Positions 9,827-20,035 are shown, counted from the stretch's first letter. The stretch: 20,728 bases of DNA from Folioceros fuciformis (GCA_049999805.1 JBNGIO010003425.1:1-20728); one strand, 5' to 3'. Program-made: numbers and translations. The notes: generated by a model not told the origin, from the sequence alone.

Positions 9827-10359
9827 ACCTCCCTTCCCGCCTTCCCGCTTCCCGATTAATTGTACCGGCTACCCCTGCCTCTGCTCCTGCTCTCGCGCTT
9901 CACCTTGCAGATCCTGACATCCAACATTCTTACCCTGCCAGCCTCCGGCTTCACACCGGCCCCGTCGGGTCCCCACCTTCGCTGCTGGCTAGGATTATAC
10001 GGGAGGAGGTGAAGCCATGTGGCGGCCTCGTGTGGGGCTGCTTTGTGGCTGCCACTTTTTCTGATGTGACGAGATTCTCTTCTGCCTCTTCAGACTTTAC
10101 CCATGATTCAGCCTGTAATCGCGCCTGCCGGAAAGTCATGATCTGCATGCTTAAGGATGGCCACGACATCCGGATGGAGATTCTCAAATTCAAAGCAAGG
10201 CAGTCTCGAAACCAGCTGCCGGTTTTGGGTCGATTAGGGTCGATGAGGTAACCGTGTAGAGATGGATAAACTGGGTATCAAAGTGAGGCTACGAGTGCCT
10301 AGGTAAGGGATTGGGATTGGGGGTGGGAGTGCCATGTGTGTGGTGTAGATTCCAGGAGA

Positions 10360-11788
10360 ATGGCCTGCTTCGCTACCACCGTTGCAGGTGCTGCTTCCTC
10401 GGGGATCACTGCCCGTGCGTGGTGGATCTTTGTCCCAGAATCCTACCCCCGATTAGCTTCCCTTCCGAGCAGGCTGCCTCGAGTCAGTTTCAGAACTGGC
10501 AAGAGCATGAAGTTTGCTCTCACTGTCGCTTCTAGCGCCAGGGAAGGTGAATTTGCACGCCGAGGGCGCCCTTCTCTGGCACTCGTCTCTCGTTCTCTTC
10601 ATTTGTGTTTCTCTGAGGTATTGTTTCTGCGGCCGCACGTTTCGACTGCGACGTCCTGCTGCTCTTGCCGTCAACTGCATGGCATTGACACTTTTTGGGA
10701 GGCAGATTTGCGTGCAAAACTTGGGGAGGCCAGCGGCAGCAGCGTTGCATGAATTCGTGTCTTCAGCCGTGCTCGGATACTTGGCGGGATATACGCGCGG
10801 CCAGCTCGCTTTGCAGTTAGCTGTTCAGTCTAAAGCATTCTCTTGCTTGCCTGGGTTAATTTCCGGTGTGCTCATGAGGATGACATGTGAAAGAAATCGC
10901 GGGGTTTAGCGTGTGAGGGATTTGAAGTGTATGATCATGATCACAGTATGGAGAGGATGAGGAGTTCAAGCTCTCCACCGAAGGCTACAGACTGACTGCA
11001 TCTGAAGAACATTACCGCTCACAATGGCTAGATACTGTCTCTTTCTGCTCTCCTTATGTGTTCGTGTTTGTGTTGGGGTTCGGACTTTGGAGTACTTCTC
11101 TTTATGCACACGCATGATTGTTCTGACATCGGGAATGTGACGAATGTATCCTTCCTTGGCAACAGATTTACTCAACGTTGCAAATCCTGAAAGTTGCAGA
11201 CAACGAAGCATCCAGATCACCCCCCGTAGCTGTTGACCAGCACCTTCGCAGTATAATTCATGTAAGGCCTTCATTCAACACGGGACGGACAAATTGGTAG
11301 TAGTAGTATACTGCTCAAAGGAAGTTGTTGGCTGTGGTTGAGTTCACTGTACTGCAAAGTACTGAATGCTTTTGGTCCACTCCAATCTTTTTAATGGCCA
11401 GCGAACAATTGAAGGGCAGGCGTCAGATAGTGAACTGGTATGTATGTTTCTTCTGACTCTGTGCGTCGTGCCTTGGGGGATAGATAATAGATAGATAGAC
11501 GCCGCTGAAGTGACCGCAACAAGTTAAGTCTCGGTGCTTTGCAGAGCCACCTCCGGTTTGACAGAGGACTTGCCACCAGAGGGGCTTCAGGAGGAGCAAT
11601 ATCCGAGAAGTCTGTGGTTGCCCCGCAGTGGATACCTGTCACTCAGCTCATTCTTCTCACTCTGAAGGTCACTGTGAATTCATCATATGTTCAACTTTCC
11701 GCAATTCCTTCCCGCCGTACCAGCTGATTGATTCTGTGCACTGCTGGTGTTGCAGGTGACCAAGGAGACGTTGGATCAGCCTACCTAG
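10360..11788 (+). CDS. Unrecognised small, probably plastid-targeted protein, 6-exon model
   Basis: I do not recognise this family. Best phase-consistent model: 10360-10546, 10743-10822, 10947-11036, 11166-11261, 11545-11667, 11756-11788, giving 202 residues. Exon 1 starts MACFATTVAGAASS and is Ala/Ser/Arg-rich with almost no acidic residues until its end, like a plastid transit peptide. Exon 2 encodes a helical-looking LHEFVSSAVLGYLAGYTRG. Exon 3 carries EGYRLTASEEHYRSQWLDT, which runs smoothly into exon 4 IYSTLQILKVAD. Exon 5 contains the hydrophobic QWIPVTQLILLTLK. Exons 4 to 6 have clean borders (aacag/ATT, CAT/gtaagg, tttgcag/AGC, GAAG/gtcact, gttgcag/GTG). Exon 2 is weaker: its donor is poor and the GCAGCAG acceptor has three in-phase options. 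Omitting exon 2 by splicing exon 1 to 10954 also keeps the frame. The function is unknown. A GATA microsatellite lies in the fourth intron (11480-11500). Confidence 0.5.
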
Positions 11789-12191
11789 TTAGTAATTTCA
11801 GCAACACACCAGCAAGTTTTAGCAAGGTTACTCAGGGTTCTCAGGATTCGCTTCTTTCATTCAGGTGCCAACTATTAATAATATTGAGCATGACATGAAA
11901 CATTTAGAAAATCACATTATTCAAATCTCCCTCCATATAAATTATCGTACAAGTTTTAGTTCATCAGAACAGTATCTGTTAACGTCTAGCTGTACTGTAC
12001 TGTACAACAATGCGCAGTGTTGGCTACAGCTGCAGTAACAAAGCTCTGGTCACAAAGAGGCAGGATTGGGGCTACTAGAATTACACGGAGATAGCATCCG
12101 CGCGTAAAGAATGGACAGAACCTAAAAACGTTTACTACAGCCTAGTCACTTTCAGCAGGGTTAGTAGAGCAGCAGCCAGTTTGAGCTGTAG
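11789..12191. other. Convergent intergenic region
   Basis: A 403-bp AT-leaning stretch between the 3' ends of the unrecognised plus-strand gene and the minus-strand GH3 gene. It should hold both 3' UTRs. It includes a short CTGTA run near 11990-12004. No coding sequence is seen. Confidence 0.6.
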
Positions 12192-14750
12192 TCAGGCGGG
12201 GTAGCTCAACCCGTAGCCGAAGGCGAAGAGCGGGTCGTAGTGCTGGTCACCGAAGTTCATCGGCAGTTGATCTACGGTCTTGAACCAGGTTCTGGGGGTC
12301 TTACCAACGAAGTCATAGTTACCAAAAAGAACATCCGCCACGCCGTAACCAGCTTCGGAGCCAGGTAACCAGGCTGCTATCAAGCTGTCAATGATGGGCA
12401 GATATGGCTCCACCACGAGCGGCCGACCAGAGATGAGAATCACCACGCACTTGACATGCGTGCACACATTGGTGATGGTGTCGGGCCCTGGTGCTGGAAT
12501 GGTCAGGTTCAGATTGTCTCCGTAGGTTTCTGCATACGGCTGCTCCCCGACCACCACAATGGCGTAGCTGAAACCTTTGTCAGCTGCGAACGAGGGGTCT
12601 GGAGTGGGCTCGTACACCACCTCGGTTGATGGGGATACCGCCTTCTGGATGCCCTGCAGGATAGTGGTGGCACCTGGGACAAACGAGGTTGATTGGGGGT
12701 ATGAGATATAGGAGAGGATGGAAATGGAAGGAAAGGTGGATGATGGGTTGCCGTACCGGTGGTCCAGTTGTTTCCTTCAGCTCCTTGCCAGGTGATCGAC
12801 CAGCCTCCGCATTGCAGACCAACGTCGTTGGCGTGGATGCCTGCCACCAGGATCTTGGGGGCAGCTCTGTCCACCGGCACGAACGGGGGGTCGTTGGCGT
12901 TCTTCCCGTTCTTGAGCAGAACCAGGGATTTGCGGACAGCTTCTCGTGCCAAGTCTCTGTGGGACTGCACATCGTTGTTTGACGCCAAGGTGAGGAATTT
13001 GTGAAGAACGAAAGCAGAGAATAGACATAAGGAGGAAGAAGACACAAGCTTGCGTGTTGGCTTGCTAGTCAGCGTACCTGCTGTCCAAGGTGTCCAGCAT
13101 ACGACCGGTCTGCGTAAGGCTGCTCGAACAATCCAAGAAGGAATTTCACTCGCAAGATTCTGGTGACGGCATCATCAATTCTCCTGGTGGAAATGAAGCC
13201 TTGGTTCACCAAGTCCGTGAGGGTCGTGATGAAAATGTGATAGTCGAAGGGGACCATGATCTGGCAGCAATAAAGGAGAAGTATTGCTCAGGCGTGTGAC
13301 GAAATGAGACGGGTACGCAAGTCTGCCTGACAGGGTCCCGAAGTGAGTTGTTGAGTTTCAATACTCACCATGTCGATGCCGGCATTGATACCAGAGACGA
13401 CGGAGTAAGTGTAATTGGCGTCTTCAGGGGAGGTGATCCTGTCAATTCCCTGCCAGTCGGAGACGACAAAACCCTGCGAAAAGAGAAGACCAGTTGTATA
13501 CAGGTGAGAAGTAGCAGGTGGGAGACCGAGTGCACCTAGCTTGGATGTTACCATGCGCACACATGGCTCACCTTGAACCCGAGCTGCTGCTTCAGAACAT
13601 GGTTGACAAGGAACCTATTGGCATGCATCTTCTTGCCATTCCAACTGCTGTAGGACACCATAATCGTGGACACGCCTTGGTCCAGGGCGGCGAAGTAGGG
13701 TCTCATGTGAATATTGATCAGAGACTTGAAGGACACATGGGTGTTGTTCTCGTTGATCCCCTCCGTGGTGCCCCCATCCCCAACATAGTGCTTTGCGCAG
13801 GAAGCAATGCCGTTTCTGAGGGCCACAAAAACCTGCGTGTCAGAGTTGCTGGACTGGAAGTTCTGAATTACTTGAAAGTTCAAGGTGAGGGAGGGGATGT
13901 TCAACTTACGGGGCCCCAACGGCCGGATATCCAGACCGGCTGGCATTGCCCACAGGGTTCGGCAAGCCTTGCAAGCCGCTCACGATTTTGGTGAGCGACT
14001 CCACCGTTTTGGTATCCTCGCTATAGCTCTCGTAGCATCGGCCCCAGCGCGGGTCTCGGCACACAGCGATGCAGGGAGCAAAGACCCAGGGAATGCCGGT
14101 CGCCTTCACCTCCAAGGCGGTGGCCTGGCCGATTCTGTACAGCAGGTCGGGATCCCTGCAACATTTTCCCGCCATTCTTGTCAGACAGACTGCAACAGTG
14201 AGACGTCGAGTGCAGGAACTGGGATCATTACACACCTGGTCGCTCCCAAGCCTACATTGTGCGGAAAGAGTGTGGCGCCAAAGACATTGTTATTCCCGTG
14301 CACCGCGTCGATGCCGTAGATGTAGGGAATGCCCAGTCTGGTGCTCAAAGCGCCTCTCTGGAAGCTGTCCACCATGTCAGCCCACTCCGAGGCGGAGGCG
14401 GTGGCGTGTGGTGTGCTTCCTCCGCCATTCAACACACTTCCTGCTCAAGCCACCCAATGCGCGCACAATCAGGCACCGCCCCCGTCAAGAATTCAGGCAC
14501 CCACACTAATTCCACACCCACCTATGAAGTTCTCGCGCATCACAGTCTCGTTAGCGACAGAGCGCTCAATTTGCGTCATCTGTCCAATCTTCTCCGCTAA
14601 CGTCATCCTGCCCAGAAGGTCTGCAACCCGAACCTCCACCGACTGGGTGGGGTCCTTGTACAACAGAAAGGAATCCTGTGCTCGTACGCTCCACAAATTC
14701 CAGCACAGCACCATCGCCAGCAGCCACAGAGCAGCCGGCCCATGCCCCAT
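12192..14750 (-). CDS. Secreted GH3 exo-beta-glucanase/beta-glucosidase (barley ExoI type), 8 exons
   Basis: Wall-acting glycoside hydrolase family 3 enzyme releasing glucose from beta-glucans. Exons: 14750-14522, 14440-14236, 14155-13910, 13815-13572, 13473-13369, 13260-13078, 12964-12757, 12673-12192, all GT-AG and phase-consistent. The product is 633 residues (barley ExoI precursor about 630). Residues 1-24 form a signal peptide with cleavage likely at VRA/QDS. The N-terminal barrel domain shows [40 protein letters not shown] and [11 protein letters not shown]. The nucleophile is Asp314 in [10 protein letters not shown]. The C-terminal domain shows [18 protein letters not shown] and [16 protein letters not shown], with Glu522 the likely acid/base by comparison with barley, then AAWLPGSE and [13 protein letters not shown]. 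Several N-glycosylation sequons (NET, NNT, NYT, NWT, NLT) fit secretion. No break or missing catalytic residue is seen. Substrate preference cannot be read from sequence alone. Confidence 0.96.
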
Positions 14751-15250
14751 GTTGCCAAGCTCGCAGCACCCAAATTTTCAGCTTGTACCCGATTTCTGCA
14801 AGCGTCAGACCAGCATCTGATTCAGCATCACGTAAGCCCACTAACACTCCCGAGCTGCAAGCAGTGGCATAGCGCCACATTGCACACCGGGGGGCCAGTA
14901 CCTGAGTAAAGGAGCCTGGAAGCCCAGTTTCGGCGGTGGGAGCGGAGAGAGTGAATCTGTGTCCCAGTAGTCTCCCAGAGGAGGGCCGGAGAGGGGAAAG
15001 AGGCAGAAGCGAAGTGACTGCAAGTCCGGAGATGAGACAGCTTATATGGAGCGTGAACCATCGAGCGGTTCTCGCCTGGCAACACCAACGGGCAGGCCAT
15101 CGAACTCGTGAACGCTTGTCCTGACATTCGAACGTCACTCTTGGGTTCCAACAGTACATAGTTACTGGCTGGCTGGGATTCCGGGTTTGATTCCTTTTTC
15201 CGACTGGTTCCGAACCTTTATAGACTGCCGTTCCATGCAGGCCACTCACC
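14751..15250 (-). promoter_or_regulatory. GH3 gene promoter and 5' UTR region
   Basis: Upstream flank of the GH3 gene. Two TATA-like sites read on the minus strand: TATAAAG at 15216-15222 and ATATAAG at 15042-15048, about 470 and 290 bp before the ATG. Either could set the transcription start. A long open frame through here (14566-15249, minus) overlaps the real first exon in another frame and has no family resemblance. Confidence 0.35.
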
Positions 15251-16035
15251 CCGGGGCCAGGACCAGCTGCTTGCTTGTTAGGGTTGCAACGGCTCTCTTG
15301 CTTCTCTTTGATCCCTGCCCATGCAGGCAGGCCTGTATCGTTCTTAGCTTTGCCAACATCTGATACGCCTGCCGTATTTGGGAGCCATGCTTCCTCTTCT
15401 ACTTAGAAAAAGCCAAAATGCGGACAGATAGACTGGACCGGCCCACTTGCCATGCATCATGCACGATCCTGTCAACCCTTACATCATGCGTAACCTGTGC
15501 AAGCTAGCACGGGCAGAGAAGAAACCATTTGCGCACTGCCAGTATGTCAGTTGAATTGACATGGAAATGTCCCTGCGTCCACGATGTTGATTTGGGAAAC
15601 AATCTACCGTCCCTTCCCAGTTGTGGCCATATCATTGAAATGCTCTTCCTTTCTCTCTAGGTCACACTGGATCATTCTTCCTGCAGTGGGTTTCAGATCA
15701 GCGAGGACTTCGGGATAGCAAGGGAAGTCATACAACAGGGTTGAAGGAAGGTAGATGTAGCAGCGTTTGTGTCACAGTACTGATGGTTACTAATTCAAAC
15801 GAGCAGAGCTCTGCAGACAAAGTATCGGAGCTTTCATAGCCTTCGTAACATTCGAGTCATCGACTTTGAAGCTATCGATAGATTTCATGCAATGGCAATG
15901 TGCCTCTAACCCAGCCATCCTGTTCCTGTCTGCCGTTATGGCTCTCGTGATATCCTCGGTCTGAAGACTCTGGTCGTAGAGTATCTCCGAATGATGCGTG
16001 GTGAGCATGATGAAATCGGCTCCTCTTCCAGCCCA

Positions 16036-16085
16036 GTGTCTCGATTCGAGCACATTCCCGGTGGAGACTCGAATCGATCAGACAC
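16036..16085. repeat. Inverted repeat/hairpin
   Basis: TCGATTCGAG (16041-16050) pairs perfectly with CTCGAATCGA (16068-16077) across a 17-nt loop. GTGTC (16036-16040) pairs with GACAC (16081-16085) after a 3-nt bulge. The total stem is 15 bp. Confidence 0.6.
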
Positions 16086-17130
16086 GGATTTTCGACTTAC
16101 AAGCTCACTCAAGCAAGAACAGGAATGCAAAATGCATGATCCACAATCAACATCTTGACAACTTGCTCTCTCTTCCTCCACGCGTACATACATCGACTGC
16201 TGTACAACGAATCTACTGCCTAGCCACACTCGGATTGTCCACGCAGGCCACCATCCTGGGGTCCGACCTGAACCAGGTCCACTCGTACTAGATAGAAAGT
16301 GACACCCACACTCCTTGCGAGTATGTATATTCTAGGCTCTGGAAAACCGCCTCCAGCAAGGGAGTCACATCCTCCTGCCTCACCCCCACTTTCGGGCTTC
16401 AGCAGAAACATGTGCCCGGGACTTCCAGACTTGATTGTTTGTCCTTTTCTATGTCTTCGGTCACTTCTGGACCGTCAGAAAGAGTGTAATATTCGGCCCA
16501 CTTCCGTAAGGTCCCGAATATTCATGACATTCCTATTTGGATTGCAATGCAAGAAAGTGGCATGTCATTCCCAATGTAGTCCTTTACAATGTCGTTCTAC
16601 ATTTCATACACTTGAGTCTCGCATGCCACGACACAGGGAGTAGTTGATGAAGTAAGTGTTGAATCAGATGAAACAGGTGGTTTGAGAGAACAGTCCTTCC
16701 CAGCAGCAACCTTGGTGCCGTGCGCAGGTTGCTCTCTAGAGGCCCGGATGAACCCGCTGTCACAAGCGGTACCCGACACGATGGACCCTGGTGGGAATGG
16801 CAGAAAAGTTGCACTGGGTTTGTCCGTCATCGCGTGAGTTGTAGTGGCGGTATAGGTGCACTGGGTTTATCCGTGCAATAAGTGAACGGAAATATCCACT
16901 TCAATGTCAGGACTTGCTACAGAATTGGTGTAAACAAAAGATGATTTCGTACACATGCGGGTCGTGAATCAACCGCTTTGTCTGTGGACGACATCGCTGG
17001 ATAACGGCAGTCAGCTTGCGAGAGCGTTTTGATCATAGTTGGTGGACACCTCCTTCAAGGAATGAAAATGACACGAGCTCAGTCTCCAAAAACCAGTAAC
17101 CATACGTACTTCGGCAAGTTGACAGAAGAG

Positions 17131-17207
17131 AGTACTGAACCCACAACTACAAAAGACAGTGCTGAATTCAGAACTACAGAAAACGGTACTGGACTCAGAA
17201 AAGCTAC
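17131..17207. repeat. 27-bp tandem repeat, three diverged copies
   Basis: Units begin AGTACTGAA (17131), AGTGCTGAA (17158) and GGTACTGGA (17185), the last one shortened. The length is a multiple of three, so both strands stay open. In one frame it reads as a nine-residue repeat, STEPTTTKD then SAEFRTTEN. Confidence 0.65.
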
Positions 17208-17253
17208 TTATCCATGTCAAGCCATCACCATCGTAGCCTGAATAGGGTATCCT

Positions 17254-17633
17254 GGTTCAAACTGGAGCCCCTGTTCATGTTCATGGCATCCACAGATTTG
17301 TAGACTTGTTCCAAACAGATAAATCAAGTCCCTCCAGATGCCCAGTCTGGAAATTCTTATTCCTAATCACAGGTCAATGCACTCTCGTTATCCAACGTGC
17401 GCCTGAATGAACGCACACACCCTATGTTCGACCACAGCTACCTTGGAAGAATCATGCTTCCGAGTGTGACCCCATATCTCGCCTGGGTAGGTGGTCAGAG
17501 CCTGCTCCAAGCTTCAATCTGGGGTCACCAGTTTTATTTATGGCATCGGAAAATCAAGGCTGGCTCCAAGCAGATAGAGCAAGCCCTTTCGGATGCCCAA
17601 TCTTGAAAGCTTTCAATTTCCTAATACATTCTC
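17254..17633. repeat. Diverged direct duplication of about 110 bp
   Basis: The segments at about 17254-17365 and 17512-17633 align over their whole length. Shared anchors are TTCAA-CTGG near the left end, ATGGCATC, CTCCAA/TTCCAAACAGATA, a GATGCCCA-TCT core, and a right end CCTAAT followed by CAATCAC or AATCAC. Only a partial reading frame survives in the second copy. Confidence 0.55.
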
Positions 17634-18865
17634 CAATCACCCAGAAACAAAGAAGGGACCTCAAGTCGAGTCAGAGCCTGACCCACCAACCAAGGATACT
17701 TTGTGTACAGAACCGCGAGCTGCAATCTGAACACCCTTTGTCATGACCCCTTTGTCATGACATATGCAGCAACACAACTCTCGAAAAGAGGAGACAACTT
17801 GATTGAAGTATATTCATATGGAGTCAGCTTCACTAACCTCAACACCGACCTTTTTAACAAATTCAGAGTCTCCCTGACAGCCCAGGATTATCCTCCCGAA
17901 GAGTGATCTCAAGTGAGACCGGTCCAAGAGATTGTTGTCAAGGATCTACAGAAGCCAGTAACATCGAGCATTACACCTCGGAAAGTTCGATACTCCAACT
18001 ACACAAGAAAGGAGGAGAGAAGGCATCACATAGTGCCAAACCCCTCCTTGCACGATGGACCCCTCCGGCTAAATGGCAAGCCCAACATAGGAAGCCTGGT
18101 CTCGAATGAGATAAGTCAGCATTACGAACATATCTTCGGAGTAAGCATCCATCGGTTACAGCTACAAAGCGCAATAATTAGTCATGGCACGCAGTTCGGT
18201 CGTTGATCAGAAAAAGACAACGGACAAGCTGAGACTTTTAAGGGAGACCTCATTTCCTCGAACATTCGGATATGATCCACGTACCTGGCCTCAAAATATG
18301 TTTTAAGGCACTGTTGTGACCATGCAAGAACCGGCTCAGGCCGATGAAAGGCGGGCTACCATTTCAGCCCAGAGGTACGGATTCTGGATGTCCCTGAGAG
18401 GTGAGGATGACATCCGGAGTCATGACATGACACCCACCAACACGGCATCAACAAGCACATGGAGGGAAGACTTCGGGATCACCAGCTCTCAGTTTCCAAA
18501 TGCCTCAACCAGTCAGTACCGATAGCTCCTTGCTCAATTTCCTTGCAGTCCAAAGCATCGATATTACTGCCTTTGACAAAACTGGACGTCGGCCAAAAAC
18601 CACCCAAAACATCCGCATGCAACTTACTTGTAAACCACAGTGCAATCCGGAGGACAAATACCTCAGTGGATGTTGTCGTCCAGCACCTACCCGGAGTGGC
18701 AGGACAGACGAAGACAACGGCCTCACAGTATTAGGGCTCACCAACCTACAACAAGGGCTGGCGAGCCCTAATGTTACGAGGTTCGAGGTTTTCAGCCGAC
18801 CGGACGTCCAGCGAGTAGGTGGGAAGTGGATGCCCAAGCGCTCAGTTCTGCCAGGAAGAGGGTAG
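17397..18865 (+). other. Cluster of unexplained plus-strand ORFs
   Basis: Five ORFs of 68 to 121 codons follow one another (17397-17606, 17703-17906, 17913-18206, 18316-18525, 18500-18865). Some have balanced, protein-like composition, such as LIEVYSYGVSFTNLNTDLF, but none resembles a family I know and I could not build a convincing spliced gene. They may be chance frames, a decayed element, or exons of an unknown gene. Confidence 0.15.
18730..18782. repeat. 10-bp perfect inverted repeat
   Basis: ATTAGGGCTC (18730-18739) and GAGCCCTAAT (18773-18782) are exact reverse complements around a 33-nt loop. Confidence 0.6.
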
Positions 18866-19404
18866 ATCCAGCAACTTCAGCTCACGTTTTGGATGGTGAG
18901 AACCAGTGCCTTGGATAATGTGAGTACAGTAGTTGTCTTTGTATTCGACCTTCACTTCTGAAAATCGAAGGCCAATGAACAGGGGGTTCGGCGGCTGCAG
19001 CTGTTCCAAGACGACACTTGACTTCTGAAGATACGACGACAGTGCTGATATTAACAGGGTGTTCTAATATGACATACAAACTGCATTGATGTCGGATGAG
19101 TTCGGGAAGTCGTGAACACATGGGCACAGCACATGTCTGTTCCTGTCCGTGGGTTGTGAATTTGAGATTCAACAATACAGCTGCATCCCAAGCTAAGCAG
19201 ACACGTAGGTGACCACCGTCACCAGGGCGGAGAGAAGAGTCAAGCTCAGAGTATTGGACGCAGAGCCGAGTCATGGATGATCAAATCCAACGTCCCAGAG
19301 ATTGTAGCCGGTCTTGAAGCGGTCTGCTGCTATCCGTGCTGGTCTGCTCGTCAGGTGCAGACTGGTTTGCCGTTAGGCCCTACTCACATTGCGTGAGGCC
19401 TCCG

Positions 19405-19441
19405 TTCGTCCGCAGTCCGCGTATAGCGGGCACCGGACGAA
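19405..19441. repeat. Nested inverted repeat
   Basis: Outer arms TTCGTCCG (19405-19412) and CGGACGAA (19434-19441) enclose inner arms CCGC (19417-19420) and GCGG (19426-19429), with symmetric 4-nt internal loops and a 5-nt terminal loop. Confidence 0.6.
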
Positions 19442-19553
19442 GCTGTAGCCGCGCGCCGGGCCCTAAAAAATGAGAAAAAACTGAGAGATTCGTTATATGT
19501 AGGAATGGTATTTAGGGTTTTTAGCTAGAAGGACCCGTTATTCCATCCCGGCC

Positions 19554-19573
19554 AAGCCCGATAGCTCGGGCTT
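19554..19573. repeat. Short perfect hairpin
   Basis: AAGCCCGA and TCGGGCTT form an 8-bp stem around the loop TAGC. It resembles a terminator-like hairpin but has no gene beside it. Confidence 0.5.
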
Positions 19574-19600
19574 GCTCTTTTCTTCCTCCACTCTTCAACC

Positions 19601-19654
19601 TCGTTTTGCTTTTCATGCACTAGGACTTCGTTTTGCTTTTCATGCACTAGGACT
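19601..19654. repeat. 27-bp exact tandem duplication
   Basis: Two adjacent copies beginning TCGTTTTGCTTTTCATGCAC, at 19601-19627 and 19628-19654. They differ at most at the very end, indicating a recent duplication. Confidence 0.85.
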
Positions 19655-19726
19655 TCCTTCTTCTCACGTCCCACTTCTCATGCTGCCACTTCAGTTTTTC
19701 TTACTCTCAGACGTACTCTCAGACGT

Positions 19727-20035
19727 GAGAGTTTGTGTCTGAGTTTTTTTATTTTTTATATATAATTATATTTAGGTGAGAGTCTTGTGTCTGAGTTTTT
19801 CTATTTTTTATATATAATTATATTTAGGACTTGAGAGTCTTATGTCTGAGTTTTTTTATTTTTTATATATAATTATATTTGGGACTTGAGAGTCTATGTC
19901 TGAGTTTTTCTGTTTTTTATATATAATTATTGAGAGTCTTGAGCCTGAGTTTTTCTATTTTTTATATATGATTATATTTGGGACTTGAGAGTCTTGTGTC
20001 TGAGTTTTTTTTTTTATATATATGATTATATTGAT
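19727..20035. repeat. AT-rich minisatellite, six copies of about 55 bp
   Basis: Copies start at the GAGAGT of positions 19727, 19778, 19833, 19888, 19932 and 19987. Each carries the order GAGAGTCT, TGTCTGAG, a T-run, TTTTTTATATATAATTAT, then ATTTAGGACTT or ATTTGGGACTT. Spacings are 51, 55, 55, 44 and 55 bp; the fourth copy lacks the ATATTTGGGAC end. The fifth and sixth copies share a TATATG-ATTATATT variant. Confidence 0.85.

Larger units (their letters stand above)
7654..10359. other. Long divergent intergenic region, low complexity
   Basis: Separates UVR8 (minus) from the unrecognised plus-strand gene and must hold both promoters and 5' UTRs. The UVR8-proximal half is CT-rich on the plus strand with several microsatellites. 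From about 9.1 to 9.7 kb the DNA is GC-rich. Long open frames here (for example 8084-8752 plus and 9065-9823 minus) have low-complexity Pro, Leu, Arg or Ser composition and no domain I recognise, so I treat them as chance frames. Confidence 0.55.
15251..19400. other. 4.1 kb without a recognisable gene
   Basis: No known protein family is visible in six frames. The stretch contains inverted repeats (16036-16085 and 18730-18782), a diverged duplication (17254-17365 and 17512-17633), a 27-bp tandem repeat (17131-17207), and a run of unexplained plus-strand ORFs from 17.4 to 18.9 kb. The picture suits decayed mobile-element DNA or an unrecognised broken gene. Confidence 0.5.

Noticed and set aside
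10009-10251. 80-codon plus-strand ORF upstream of the unrecognised gene
   Set aside because: No family match and no splice join found to the downstream exons; it is probably 5' UTR or intergenic, though an upstream ORF cannot be excluded.
14566-15249. 227-codon minus-strand frame over the GH3 start
   Set aside because: It is in a different frame from the signal peptide and GH3 domain and has no recognisable content.
16066-16080. tRNA T-arm-like sequence around ACTCGAATCGA
   Set aside because: There is no acceptor, D-arm or anticodon stem at the required spacing; it is explained by the hairpin at 16036-16085. No tRNA was found anywhere in the window.
19461-19525. Telomere-like CCCTAAA and TTTAGGG words
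   Set aside because: Only single, imperfect copies occur, with no tandem array, so this is not an interstitial telomere.
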